A stretch of DNA of 64,000 nt, from the NCBI GenBank assembly GCA_030435675.1, contig CM059621.1:5456001-5520000 (forward strand), read 5' to 3'. Below the pieces are notes generated by a model, which worked only from the letters and a program-made list of their open reading frames with translations, made no database searches and was not told the origin of the DNA. Position 1 is the first letter of the stretch, and the number at the start of each line of letters is the position of its first letter. The translations under genes were made by a program, and so were the position numbers. Source of the stretch: Steinernema hermaphroditum (Eukaryota; Nematoda; Chromadorea; Rhabditida; Steinernematidae). Shown here one piece after another: positions 19,388-29,538 of this stretch.

Positions 19388-19698
19388 TTCTCTGTTCGTC
19401 TGCCCTCTCTGTACCGACGCAAAGAGACGGTTGCGATCGCGTGGGGTATATATGGCGCCGCTGAGATCCGATTGGTTTGAATCGCCGATTGAATCGACTG
19501 ATGAGTCGATTGATTCGATTGACGATTCAATCGCCGATTCGATTGAGTTGCCGATTCGATTGAATCGGATTGTCAATCGAATCGCCAATCGCGATTGACG
19601 AGTCGATTGAAAACCAATCAATCGCCAGTTGAATCGCCGATTGACGATTCGATTGACGATTCAATCGAGTCAATCGACTCGATTAATTGACAGCTCTG
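19388..19698 (-). repeat. hAT terminal inverted region, right
   Basis: This is the inverted partner of 8186-8517, with the same unique block (CACGCGATCGCAACCGTC on the minus strand) followed by a GATTCAATCG-type array to the tip at 19698. The duplication TTGCCTAC follows at 19699-19706. Confidence 0.85.
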
Positions 19699-19706
19699 TT
19701 GCCTAC

Positions 19707-20029
19707 GATACTGTAATGACTCGATTAAACAAATAGGAGTCTGTCTGTCAAAGTTCTGACTGGAATAAATGTTCACCAGAAATTCAAGTCTCTATGTCGT
19801 TTAAACCCCTTAAATGATGGAACGCCCAACTTCACTTTCATAATTTTAGAAGAAACTTCTTTTAATGTAGAACAGTGATAAAAGATGGTACAAGTGAGAC
19901 GTGGGAGCTTCCCATTTGAATAAGATCCGGGAAGGAGACAGGCTCGGCGATGTCGCGGAAAGATTAAGATTACTATCTTGTCTACTATATAACGAAATCG
20001 TCTCGCGTTTCACAACATATTCTCACGTC
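19707..20029. promoter_or_regulatory. Upstream region of grl-type gene 2
   Basis: This is non-coding sequence between the hAT element and the gene at 20030. A TATA-like ACTATATAAC lies at about 19984, some 45 bp before the ATG, which fits a short 5' UTR. Confidence 0.4.
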
Positions 20030-20542
20030 ATGATTAGTTCGAAAACTATTATCGCTGCTGCTGTCGTGGTGGCCTTGGTCGGAATCGTCGATGCTTGCTT
20101 CCAGCCGCAGTGCGGAGGTGGTGGCGGTGGCTGTGGAGGCTGCGGCGGAGGAGGTGGAGGATGCGGAGGTGGCTGTGGAGGCGGAGGAGGTGGTTGTGGA
20201 GGTGGAGGTGGTGGATGCGGTGGATGTGGTAAAAGAAAGAAGCGCGCTCTGGAGGATCACGAGATCCACGATGGAAACACGTGTAACTCAGACGAAATCA
20301 GAGATATAATCACTAAGGTACACGTCTAATATTAAAACATTTCAACGACCATTTAGTCCGTCGTGGAAGGAGACTCTGAGAAGTCGGTACTCAGCATCAA
20401 CGAACATCTGGAGGATATAGTCGATGGACGCTACGTGACCTGGTGTTCCTCTAAGTTAGACACAGTTAATTTCGCTACAACCATGGAGGTGTTCTGCTCA
20501 GTCACTGTGAAGAACGTCACATGCAATGTCTTCAATCATTAA
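20030..20542 (+). CDS. Ground-like (grl-type) secreted protein 2
   Basis: Exons 20030-20317 and 20357-20542 (39-nt phase-0 intron) encode 157 aa ending TAA. A signal peptide (about residues 1-21) is followed by Cys-Phe-Gln-Pro-Gln-Cys and a module of Gly runs separated by single Cys. The next elements are the basic KRKKR cluster and the ground-like domain (Cys-Asn-Ser-Asp-Glu..., Trp-Cys, later Cys pairs, Phe-Asn-His C-terminus). It is the closest paralogue of the gene at 7517-8000, with the same exon 2 length and last residues, and in inverted orientation. An AATAAA at 20567-20572 lies 25 bp past the stop. The earlier in-frame ATG at 19901 is unlikely because it precedes the TATA-like element and the signal peptide. 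Confidence 0.87.
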
Positions 20543-20566
20543 GTCACCCAATTAGATTATTTGTGC

Positions 20567-20572
20567 AATAAA
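20567..20572 (+). terminator. Poly(A) signal of grl-type gene 2
   Basis: AATAAA lies 25 bp downstream of the stop codon in an AT-rich context (TGTGCAATAAAAATATGG). The same TGTGCAATAAA context follows the gene at 22670. Confidence 0.6.
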
Positions 20573-21231
20573 AATATGGACCCACTCTATCAGTTTAACC
20601 TCTCGAATCGATGGCACTATGTAGACCATGACGCCGAAGTGCGGCGCATCTTATCAGAGAGCCATTTCCTGGTCGGCTTGTGACGTAGACGTCTGTGACG
20701 CAGGAAATGTTCAGAGTGACGGTGCGGGTGGTCGGGCGGCAGAAAAGAGCTTTTTTTTTGGCCAGATGGATGGAACAATAGTTTCCTGCTGGTGCAAGCT
20801 TTGTGTCAACGACGGCAGCGACGAATGACTGCTTACCCTAATCTCGTTCAGTTAACTTTGGATAGAGGGAGCGGAAGTCCCGACCGATTGCTGGGAACAC
20901 AAACAAACCCAGTCGAACAATAACAAAATGTAGGAGTGAATATGGGTAGCGCCAGCCGAAGTTGGATTTTTCGCCTTGTGCCTTGCCTATAGGTTCTTTG
21001 ATATCCAAACCTTAGTTCTTCACTTATCACAGTAGCAAGATTATACTCGTGAACTTTATTTCCGCGCCGTGAGAGAGCTGTGGCTTCGTTCGTCTATTTT
21101 ATCATTTAAGCGGATCTCAGTGTTGTATTCAAATTTATTATTAGTTAAGTTTTATTGCAGCAGATACAAAAATTGCGAGTAACAAATGTTTTTCAAAAGC
21201 AAACCATTAAATAAATAGATAAATAAACCAT
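20573..21231. other. Intergenic between two convergent grl-type genes
   Basis: I see no supported gene. Two short ORFs (20628 plus, 20848 minus) have no recognisable features. The stretch near 20880-20910 (GACCGATTGCTGGGAACACAAAC) weakly recalls the end of family A repeats. Confidence 0.35.
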
Positions 21232-21771
21232 TCAGCCAAAAAGCGCGATAACGTGACAGAATAAGTTGCGCGACTCGTCTCCGCGGCTGCAGTAAGCGTC
21301 TCCGTTGGCGACAAAAGTCGACTTCTTCTCGGCACAGGAGACAAAAAAGCGCGCTCCGTACTTTGCTTCCAAGGCTTTGTGAATCGCAAATTTCGTTTGG
21401 ATGGGATCGCTCGATTCATTCATTGCCTATAACCTAGAAGTACACAAACAGGCCGATTCAGATACCTGGCTCATAATTGGTTTCCAGCTGCCTTGAGGAC
21501 AGTCGAGTTCGTTCTCCGTTCGAAGTGGCGACTCTAGTAGGAGGCTTTTTTGAGGAGCGTCCTGTGCAGATACGTCCCTCTTGCGGCGGCCACATCCTCC
21601 TCCGCAACCTCCACCACCACCCCCACAGCCTCCTCCTCCACCACATCCTCCGCCACCGCCACCTCCACAGCAGCACGTCGTCATCGGAGGGGCGAAGAGG
21701 CCAGGACAGGCCGAGGTGAAGACGACGAAGGCGAAGAAGAGAAGCACAAGGAACGCCGGACTACGGATCAT
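21232..21771 (-). CDS. Ground-like (grl-type) secreted protein 3
   Basis: Exons 21771-21466 and 21426-21232 (39-nt phase-0 intron) encode 166 aa ending TGA. A signal peptide is followed by Ala-Cys-Pro-Gly-Leu-Phe-Ala-Pro, a triple Cys, a Gly/Cys module and a basic RRKRD cluster. The ground-like domain begins near Leu-Asp-Cys-Pro and runs into exon 2 with an Arg-Phe-Phe-Val-Ser-Cys core, a Tyr-Cys and a Phe-Cys. It is the partner of the gene at 22670 (same CPGLFAP start, same domain subtype), placed head to head with it. A TATAAAA-type element on the minus strand lies at about 21805-21811, some 35 bp before the ATG. Confidence 0.87.
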
Positions 21772-22669
21772 GTTGCGAATATGATCTGTGCGCTTTGCGT
21801 TCCTTTTTATACTCTTAACTAGGCGCTGGGAAATCGCCTCGGCGCAACCATTATCTCAGGGTGCGCGTCTATGTCACTCCTAAGCCGGTTGAGACACGTC
21901 ACTTTCCTTGTTTTGCATAAATAAAGCCGAACAAAGCGTCTCTGTCTGTCACTCCATTCCAGTTCCCCAAGAATTTTTACGTTTGAGGATCCGCCTATTG
22001 CGCATGTTGGATAATTAAGAGGCAGTTGAGAGCTGGAAATATTTGAATTTACGGAATTGCGCAAACAATTTGGGGAAACTGGAACTGTTGTTCTCTGAGG
22101 CGGCGAATAACAATGAGTTGAGTGGAATATAGCTGGAAATATTGGACGTTGGGTGGATATGAGCTGAATGTAATGTAGAAGAGGGTCTTCGAGTAATGAT
22201 TAGCCATGGAACAAGAGCTGAATATATACTTATGCGTATTTAGGTTTAGTATCGTTTCTCAAAATCCATTCATTGTAGCTATTCCAAAACCAAATTTTTA
22301 AGGAGTAGGGAAACAGTTCAGTTCCCTGCTCAATCCGGGGAAATAATCAAATTTTCAATGTGCCGATGTAGGGGAAAAACAACAACTTATGTCTGCGAAT
22401 ATGATCTGTGCGCTTTGCTTTCATTTCTGACCACTGAACGACCGTAAACGGTGTGTTTTTACTGAAGGTCCAGCGGCCGCGCAGGTGTTTCTCAGATTAC
22501 ACGGAACTGCGATGACGAAGCCAAATTGCTCGCGGTTTATTTATCGAAAACAGCGAAAGCGGCGATTCAAAGTGACACGCGCTCGCACAATGGGATAATT
22601 GCCAACGTCCTTCTTTCGCCAAATGGAGGGTATAAATAAAGAGGTCGAAGATGAATTCATATCCAAAAA
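21772..22669. promoter_or_regulatory. Divergent promoter region between grl-type genes 3 and 4
   Basis: This 0.9-kb region has no coding potential. It has TATA-like elements at both edges: about 21805-21811 on the minus strand and TATAAATA at 22631-22638 on the plus strand, each 30-40 bp from its ATG. The string GAATATGATCTGTGCGCTTTGC occurs at about 21778 and again at about 22398 in the same orientation, a local duplication that could carry a shared regulatory site. Confidence 0.5.
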
Positions 22670-23378
22670 ATGCGTCGCGGTCCTTTATTTATCGGTCTAC
22701 TCTTAGTCGCCTTTGTCACACTAACATCAGCCTGCCCAGGCCTCTTCGCTCCAAGAATGGTCACCTGTTGTTGTGGTGGAGGCGGAGGCGGAGGTGGGTG
22801 CGGAGGTGGGGGTGGATGTGGTGGAGGCTGTGGCCCACCTCCACCTCCGCCTCCTTCTTGTGGAGGTGGATGTGGTGGAGGTGGCGGTGGCGGATGCTGG
22901 GGTGGTGGAGGAGGTGGAGGTTGTGGAGGTGGCTGTGGAGGAGGTGGAGGCTGTGGAGGTGGCTGTGGAGGAGGTGGAGGCTGTGGAGGTGGTTGCGGTG
23001 GAGGCCCAGGAGGCTGCTGTCGACGACGTAAACGCGGAGTGTCCCAAAAACAGGATATGCAAAAGATATTCAAGGTGGAAAAGCCAGTGCGAACGGAGAC
23101 TGAGCTCGACTGTCCACAGAGATCTTGGAAATCACTTATGGAAAAGGTGACGTTGTTGGCTGTTTTATCTATTGCATTTACAAATTTAGGTAATGAAGGA
23201 AACTAGTGATGCAACTCACGCGAAGTTCGCAATTCATAAGGCGATGGAACATAAATTCGGATCCCGCTTTTTCGTAACCTGTGATAACAAAAAAGTGTCA
23301 TTCGTCACAAATGGAAACGGCTACTGTAATAGCCGTGAAGGTGACCTATTTTGTCAAGTTGTGGCTCTTGTCGCCTAA
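22670..23378 (+). CDS. Ground-like (grl-type) secreted protein 4, long Gly/Cys module
   Basis: Exons 22670-23146 and 23190-23378 (43-nt phase-0 intron) encode 221 aa ending TAA; AATAAA follows at 23392-23397. A signal peptide precedes CPGLFAP and triple Cys. It is followed by the longest Gly-run/Cys module of the cluster, interrupted by one Pro-rich block (about 22829-22857), and then the basic RRRKR cluster. The ground-like domain starts at Leu-Asp-Cys-Pro-Gln and has Arg-Phe-Phe-Val-Thr-Cys, Tyr-Cys and Phe-Cys-Gln-Val in exon 2. The middle of the module contains near-perfect tandem repeats of a Cys-Gly-Gly-Gly-Cys unit (about 22930-23000), consistent with slippage. Antisense Pro-rich frames here are shadows. 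Confidence 0.88.
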
Positions 23379-23424
23379 TTATATTTTGTGCAATAAATGT
23401 CTTTAAATAGATAATCTACCCCTC

Positions 23425-23960
23425 ATTTTTTGTGCCCCAGCGATCGGTCGGGTCGTCCACTCGCTCTCTCTCTCTCTCTCTCTGAGGCTGTCTGAGCCGA
23501 ATGAGTTAAGTGAGCGGTCGTTCTCGTCCGTCGTTGTTGGCGCAATGATCGCCCCGGCTCCCAGAAGGCCTGGAACACCAGGAAGCCGTAGTTCCATCGT
23601 CTCGCCAGAAAGCCCGTCACGACCGCCCGACTCTACCCGCGCCGCCAGAGAAGCCGAAGAAGCGTTGCAACCCCGAAGTCCACGCCGCCAGCCGAACCGA
23701 AGATGACTCTCCGCTCCGTTGGCTCTGCTCCACCGCTATTCAACTTCCGGAATCAGCTCTTCACGACTTCGATGCCCGAGCAAAATAATGGGAACGCTGC
23801 ATTCTATTCGGATTCGTCTGCTCCACCGAAATCAGAAAAAAATCAGCGACCACGGTGTGACTATGTTCTTATTTGTGCATATATGAGACGTCCTGCACGG
23901 CGTAAGCCGTTGATTCGGGAAGATAAATCGTGTAAATCGTATAAACCCCTCATACTTGCA
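23425..23960 (-). repeat. Interspersed repeat family A (copy 1)
   Basis: From GTGCCCCAGCGATCGGTCGGGTCGTCC (near 23431) to AAGCCGTTGATTCGGGAAGAT (near 23905-23925) this block matches 42655-43160 in inverted orientation. It includes a (TC)n tract at 23461-23482 and a motif GTCTCGCCAGAAAGCCCGTC. Weaker copies exist near 25480, 30420, 54735 and 61880. Open frames within it are repeat-derived. Confidence 0.75.
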
Positions 23961-24502
23961 AGTAAAATTTCAAGAAAATTTTGGGGAATCTCAGAGATAG
24001 CGCATGCAGCCATTGTAAATAGTACCGACAGATTGCCGCCATCACAAATAAAAGACGTGTTGCAATGGTGCCGTTTTACTGAAATCGCAACTACCCGGAG
24101 TTATTCCAGTTGAAAAACACAAATTAGTTCAACTGGAATAAGTCGGGGTAGTTGATTCCCCAAATGATTTGATTTGACCAGGGAGCTGTAGTTCGAACGT
24201 CTTTCCGAAGAAGATCGTCGCCGTCGCCCGACCACCCACTCAACTCGCCGAAGAACTGCTACAATTCCGAAATCTGCGCCGCCAGTGGATCGTCTACTGT
24301 GCTCCACCATTCCGCCTTCCACCTGCATCTATTGACCGGTTTATCAAAGAGTTTGCGCTTTGTAAGACGTCTAACATGTCTAACGTGTACGAATGTATGC
24401 AGACTGTTCGTTGCAAATAATATACAAATATAACTTTATGGTCACTATGTATAAATTTGTATAAATATTTGCATAATGTTCCTAAATTTTGTTAAAGCAT
24501 AG
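23961..24502. other. Intergenic downstream of grl-type gene 5
   Basis: I see no supported gene. Near 24100-24140 there is a short perfect inverted repeat (TTCCAGTTGAAAAACACAAATTAGTTCAACTGGAA), which could form a hairpin. The stretch 24180-24310 again resembles a piece of family A. Confidence 0.4.
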
Positions 24503-24977
24503 TTAATAGCACTTATTGTGCATCGGCTGGCGTCCACCATTATCGGGTAAAATCACTTTGCAAACAGTCTTTTCGTTGCCATAAACGCACGATGGTGCAG
24601 GCCCAGCGGGTGCCTTCTCGAATGCGTTCTTAGTATCGCAGTTAACGACAGCATTTACATATCCAGCATTCTTGAGAACCTGTTGAACGGCGAGTTTCGA
24701 CTTTGCCGGGTCGGCTTTCAGCGACTAAAGCAAAGATTTTGAATGAGGGATGTCGGTTCACCTTTTTGATGAGCGCCTTTACGCGAGCCTCTGGGCAGAG
24801 TCGCTCTCCTCCAGGATTCGCTTCTCTCTTCTTACGGCCACCGCAGCCACAAGACGGTGGCGGTGGTGGAGGGCAACAGCAGCTCGGAGCAGGGGGAGGG
24901 GGAGCCGGCGGGGCGAAGCAGCTCTCAGAGATGGCGATGATGGCGACAAAGAGGATGACTTGAAGATATCCGTTCAT
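24503..24977 (-). CDS. Ground-like (grl-type) secreted protein 5, Pro/Cys-rich module
   Basis: Exons 24977-24762 and 24724-24503 (37-nt phase-0 intron) encode 145 aa ending TAA. A signal peptide is followed by Cys-Phe-Ala-Pro-Pro and a short Pro/Cys module (Cys-Cys-Cys flanked by Pro runs). A basic RKKRE cluster follows, then a ground-like domain beginning at Leu-Cys-Pro-Glu, with Asn-Cys-Asp and two further Cys in exon 2. The module is proline- rather than glycine-dominated, so it is a different subtype. The intron position and phase match the other four genes. A TATATAAA on the minus strand lies at about 25011-25018. An upstream in-frame ATG at 24995 would add 6 residues; the later ATG puts the signal peptide at the terminus. 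Confidence 0.83.
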
Positions 24978-25018
24978 TTTGGGAGTGATGTTCAAAAAGA
25001 TTTTCTGTGCTTTATATA

Positions 25019-26767
25019 CACAGGCATGGCGTAGCGATGACCATTATGATTAAGCCGCAATTTCAAGCCGCGCCTTCTTTTCTCATCAAAACACAGGCGA
25101 CACTTGGCACGGACGGCCGATGACGTCGATAAGCTGATAAAGATGGTGAGACTGGTCTCTTCTCGGCAAAACTTAATCCGACTTAACATGCGTGTAATTT
25201 AATTAGTTGTTTCTGTTCTTGTTCTTTGTGGTTTCCTAATATGTCGAACTGGAATAGCTTTGAAGCTGAACATGCATGCTGATGACCATCGACGATTGCG
25301 TTAAACTTCGTAATAGCTGTGGAGTCGCCATTGTGTATGCTGTCGTTCGCTCGAAGTCAAGGTCCATGATCCCTTTTTGAGTTTATGTCATGCCTTAATA
25401 CTCACGTTTTAGGATGAAAGAAGTGCCGAATTCAGAAACTTTTCCTCACACGTCATCTCTCACCAGGCATTCATTTGCATGTGTCGTGATCGGTCAGGTT
25501 GTCCGTTCTTTTTCTCGGAAATGAGTTGACTCAGCGGTCATTTTTGGCCGTCGTTCTTGGCACAATGACCGCCCGAAAAGCCTTGAGGAAAGAAAGCCTA
25601 GTTCGTCTGGTGAAGGAAGCTGTCACTACAGCCCGACCGCCCGGCTGCCCACTCAAGCCGAAGCTCTCTAGAATTCCGAAGTCAGCGCCTTCAGGCGCTA
25701 CGGTGGGGATCCACCCCATTTGCCGTGCTCCAGCATCGCCACCGGAATCAGCCTATCGCCGCTTTGTCTGCTCTTGTTGAAAAATCGTAAATCGTCGAAA
25801 GCTAATAGTATCAACATGCACAATAAGTGTCTTCTTTGCTCATTTATGAGATCTACTGCATGACGTAATGTCATTGATTCGCCAATATACTAGACAGTGT
25901 AAATGGTCGCTCGTTAAGTGCACCACCGCAGGATAACAAAACAAAAGGACTTTCGTATTGATAGATCCGGGCAATCTATGGTCACTACTTTTCGGCAAAC
26001 TCTTAACAAAGTACAACGATCGTCCAACTGAAGACGTCAATAAAAGAGTATTTTGCAGATAGTTGATGTATTATGCGAGCAGTGAACAGGTTCTGCTCGC
26101 ACATCCTCCATACGAGACATGGCGGTCCTTCATTGTTATTTGTGCACTGACAGTCATTAGACTGCCATCGTCCAAAACGGAAATATGCATCGAATCCGTC
26201 CACTTATCGAGGAATAGTAAGTTTTTTGTTGAAAGAAGACATTTGAACAGAATGATCTATGATCTAAAGATATGCATGATTTCGTCATGAAGTGTACTTT
26301 AAAATGTTGGGATAATCAGATAGTTGTATGATGCTTATAAGAATCCTATGTGCTCCGGTGTCCTTTTATATCCACCAAGCTACAGTAATAGCGGCGGAAC
26401 TAACATTCGCACCTCTCTCAGCACGTAAAATGTGCGAAAGAAATGGCATTCTTCTGAGACTACTGTCAGCTATCTTTTCACACGATTTGCTTTTTTGGAA
26501 TTCTTTATCTTTTGGTCTTGGCTACACAAAGAGGGGCAACTGTCAAACTCCACTACTTCCTTGACGTCAAATTGCATTTTTTCAAACTGCGATATATCAA
26601 AAGCACAGTCGTTTAAGAGGTTAAGAGCAACGGTCAACGACTCGTATTCTTATCGTAGACCCCTCTTTCGTCCGCTGGCTTGTTGTCGGCCCAGAGCGCC
26701 ATTGATAAGCCCTTTTAGTGTCGCTTCCAAACGAAAGGGACATTGCGTTCCGGCGCACATCATCGCC
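25019..26767. other. Intergenic, with a diverged family A repeat
   Basis: No gene is supported. From about 25480 to 25905 the sequence follows the order of family A motifs (GTGATCGGTCAGGTTGTCC, GGCACAATGACCGCCCG, a closing CATTTATGAG...) with heavy divergence. The long plus frame from 26432 is only the upstream extension of the next gene's first exon. Confidence 0.45.
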
Positions 26768-29023
26768 ATGTCGCACTACATCACTGCCAAGGAGATTACG
26801 TCGGAAATGCGCGCTAAGATTGACGAGCTGAAGGAGAAATGCGCTCCCGAGCTGGAGCGATACCCGGAGTACAACACCGACTTTGCTCTGCTGCGATGGT
26901 TGATGGGATGGGACTACGATGTTGGTGAGTATTGATCGTTTCCTTATCATTTTACAAATACGAAACGATCAGACGTCATCGTTCCCAAGTTGAAGTTCTG
27001 CTTGAGCACGCTTCATGCTTTGGAGATGCACAAGAAGGACTACGCAACAATCGAGCAAATCTACGAGTATGGAAAGTCTCAAAGCGCCGCTTCTGAGTAT
27101 TTCCCCGGAGGTCTGATGGGATATGACAAGGACGGAAATGTGATCGCAGTTCAGTGCATAGCCAAGGCGCATCCCAAGAGTCTCTCGAGCGCCGGCAGAG
27201 TTAGTGAGCTGCTACGTCTCAATATCATGGAGGCGGAAGCTGCTTTCAAACTTGTCAGGTTTGTTTGTCTTGTCTGTTTGAATTTTTGTCCACGCTCACT
27301 TTCGTGCTTCAATTTAATAGCGTGGCTATAAAATGCAGTTTAAGAGAACATAGACGGTCACAATTTTGTAACGTGCTCGGTCGTATTAAGAACTCGTTTT
27401 CTGCAGAATCATCGAAAGCGATAAATTTAGAACAGAAAGAGATAGTAGGACACGCGATGCACGGCACATCTCGAATCAAAATCTTCCTAAAAACAAAAAC
27501 AAACAGAGCAGATCATCTTGTTTATCAAATGAATTGCTATGTGCAGCTGCAAAAACACCCCTAACTTGACGGTGACGTCTATCTTGTTTGCGTATCGCAG
27601 CACTGGAACAAGTAAACAGATCGAGTACGCCCATCACGAAGCGTTCAGTGAGTAGGGCTCGGCCCTGTTGGAATCTATGATCATTTGTTAATCAAATTAA
27701 TTATGAGCTCTTCGCATTAAAAATAGATGGAGGAGATAACCCTAAGGGCGAATTGAGAGATACTCGCAAAATAGGCTATAAAACTTGATTCGAGAATTTC
27801 CACCTGTAGCGCACTCTTTCGGTCGTAATTGCGTGGTATATGACAGCAGAGATGGGCATCGGCTCAGCCGTATATCCGTATCAGCCGTTCAACCGTTGGT
27901 TCAGCCGTTGAACCGATCTCCTGACTCCTGATGTATGTCCCACGCGGTCGCAAGCGGTTCTCCGCGCTTTTTTTGGATTCTCCATGCATAAAAAGTTGTT
28001 GTTGAGAGGCAGCCGGGGCAATAAACTATGTCAACAGAATTTGAGCTATGGCCTGCATCATAGTTCTAGGCATGTCATATGAAAAAGTTCACGCTGTGTT
28101 TTTAACATAATCATGGGGTGGGAGTTTGTGGGAAAAGCGTTCACAGCTGTCTGCAAAAAAGGGTGTTCTTGGCATTCCCAATATAAAACAAAAAACGTTG
28201 TTTATATGTGCAAATTTTTGTGTAAAAGCTCATATGCGTCCATTATTCCTCTCATTGCAGAAGGAAAGAAACCGAAGGCGGTAAGAAACTGGGTATAAAG
28301 CTGATTGTCGATCTCGATGGTTTCTCAATGGATCTTCTTTACACTCCCACACTCAAAATATACCTCAACCTAATCAGTCACCTCCAGTCCATGTTCCCTG
28401 ACTTCGCTCGTAGCATCTTCGTCATCAACTGCCCCGCCATGATTTCCCTCGCCTATTCCGCTGTCCAACCTGTTCTCTCCAAGCAAACCCGTGAGAAAGT
28501 GCAATTCCTTGGCGCCGACTGGAAAGAGAAACTTGCTGACGATCTCGGAATTGAGAATATTTGGCCACACTGGGGAGGTACGAAGCCACTTCCGGATATA
28601 GCCAACGGAAAAGTCACTGGACTGATCAGAATGGGTGGAAAGGTTCCACTAGAACTGAGGTGCGTACGACCACCACGTTCTCAAGCTGAAACATCTTTTA
28701 GGTACGAAAACAACAACAACGAAGTAAAGGACAAATCTCTCACGAAGCTAAACGTAGGAGCTCGATCGTCAAAGAAAATTCAGGTTGAAGTGTCTTCTCC
28801 TGGATCGACGCTCAGCTGGTTCTTCAAGTGCAGCAGTGGGGATATCGAATTCTCGATCAAGAAGGACGGGCTGTATGTGTGGCCTCGATTCAGAATAGTC
28901 ACCGACTTTGTTCCCGAATTTGGCTCGATCGAGTGCGATGAAGGCATCTACGAGATCGAGTTCGACAATGCCCACGGAAAGGTGTGGAGCAAGGACATTA
29001 AGTATAGTGTAAACGTAGAATAA
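26768..29023 (+). CDS. CRAL-TRIO/GOLD (SEC14-like) lipid-transfer protein
   Basis: Exons 26768-26924, 26973-27258, 28261-28659 and 28702-29023 give 1164 nt, 387 aa and TAA; intron phases are 1, 2 and 2. The N-terminal helical CRAL-TRIO-N region (about residues 1-55, with an Ala-Leu-Leu-Arg-Trp-Leu motif) is followed by the SEC14 lipid-binding fold (about 80-260). That fold includes the Ile-Val-Asp-Leu-Asp-Gly-Phe strand and the Val-Ile-Asn-Cys-Pro segment. A C-terminal beta-rich GOLD-type domain (about 290-387) has Trp-Phe-Phe-Lys-Cys and ends in a Tyr-Ser-Val-Asn-Val strand. This is the CTG/SEC14L architecture: a soluble protein moving a hydrophobic ligand or acting at Golgi/vesicle membranes. 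Intron 2 (1.0 kb) carries a hAT-like terminal fragment. The start chosen is preceded by in-frame codons with no homology. Confidence 0.88.
27850..28010. repeat. hAT-like element terminus in intron
   Basis: CAGAGATGGGCATCGG (about 27847) is followed by repeats of a CAGCCGTTCAACCGTTGG-like unit, then CCCACGCGGTCGCAAGCGG. This order (CAG tip, short self-complementary array, CACGCG-TCGCAA block) parallels the termini of the hAT element at 8186, although the array unit differs. Only one end is clear. Confidence 0.5.
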
Positions 29024-29277
29024 ATTGGATAGTGTACGAGGCATGCTTTCACATTGCTTTAGTATTAAGTAAATAGAGATTCTATCATTTTGCACCATTT
29101 ATCTTCCATTACGATGCGCAGAAAGTATCATATTGCACAAGAACCATGCTTATAACACCGCTGATCTCATTATAGCTTCGGCTGTAGAAGGCTGAACAGA
29201 CGACATAGACTTTTTGATTTAAAAAACGTTTGTTTTTGTAAAAAACGTTTAAAAAGAACATTAATCAATGTCGAAGT
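29024..29277. other. Downstream of CRAL-TRIO gene
   Basis: This is a short AT-rich intergenic segment. An inverted AAAACGTTT-type motif near 29222-29250 is the only structure seen. Confidence 0.3.
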
Positions 29278-29538
29278 TCAAAGGGAATCACTAGAAACGG
29301 CGCTAAGTTCGCTGGCGATAAAGTCGTTGAGTTCGTTGTGGGCGCCTTCCTCGTTGTCGTCGCTGAGGTATTGCCGGACCACCCTTGTTACTTTGGAGTG
29401 GGCTTTGAAGTGGTAAGAGGGCTGAGGCAACGTTCTTTGAAATGAGATTTTCTTTTCGCCTGCTCCCCTCACGAAAACCGCTGAAAGTGTTCCACACGAA
29501 TCAATTAACTTTCTAAATACGTAAGGTTTAATTTGCAT
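29278..29538 (-). CDS. Hypothetical small protein (86 aa)
   Basis: A single open frame from ATG 29538 to TAG at 29278 encodes a protein with balanced composition: a basic N-terminal half containing Val-Arg-Gln-Tyr-Leu and an acidic C-terminal half (Asp-Asp-Asn-Glu-Glu). There is no signal peptide or membrane segment. It may be a complete short gene or a terminal exon; the frame at 30034-30267 on the same strand could lie upstream, but I found no convincing splice. Family not recognised. Confidence 0.33.
   Translation of the reverse strand: MQIKPYVFRKLIDSCGTLSAVFVRGAGEKKISFQRTLPQPSYHFKAHSKVTRVVRQYLSDDNEEGAHNELNDFIASELSAVSSDSL

Larger units (their letters stand above)
8186..19698 (-). mobile_element. 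hAT transposon, complete but split by a BEL/Pao insertion
   Basis: The ends begin CAGGGCTGT (left) and, read inward from the right, CAGAGCTGT. They are flanked by an exact 8-bp duplication TTGCCTAC. Long inverted terminal regions of over 300 bp (8186-8517 and 19388-19698) are built from short AATCGATT/GATTCAATCG-type units followed by a unique block containing CACGCGATCGCAACCGTC. Removing the 8444-bp BEL element and one copy of its 5-bp duplication leaves about 3.06 kb, the usual size of an autonomous hAT. The transposase is on the minus strand, and its frame is intact apart from the BEL insertion. Confidence 0.92.

Noticed and set aside
22657..23073. Long Pro-rich frame antisense to the fourth ground-like gene
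   Set aside because: It is the mirror of Gly codons (GGN versus CCN); the sense strand has signal peptide, splice sites and ground-like domain.
23403..25780. ORFs at 23403-23620, 23703-24113 and 25499-25780
   Set aside because: They coincide with family A repeat copies and recur at its other copies.
27595..27660. Extra exon inside intron 2 of the CRAL-TRIO gene after a CGCAG acceptor
   Set aside because: The direct junction 27258 to 28261 keeps the phase and restores continuous SEC14-domain sequence without it.
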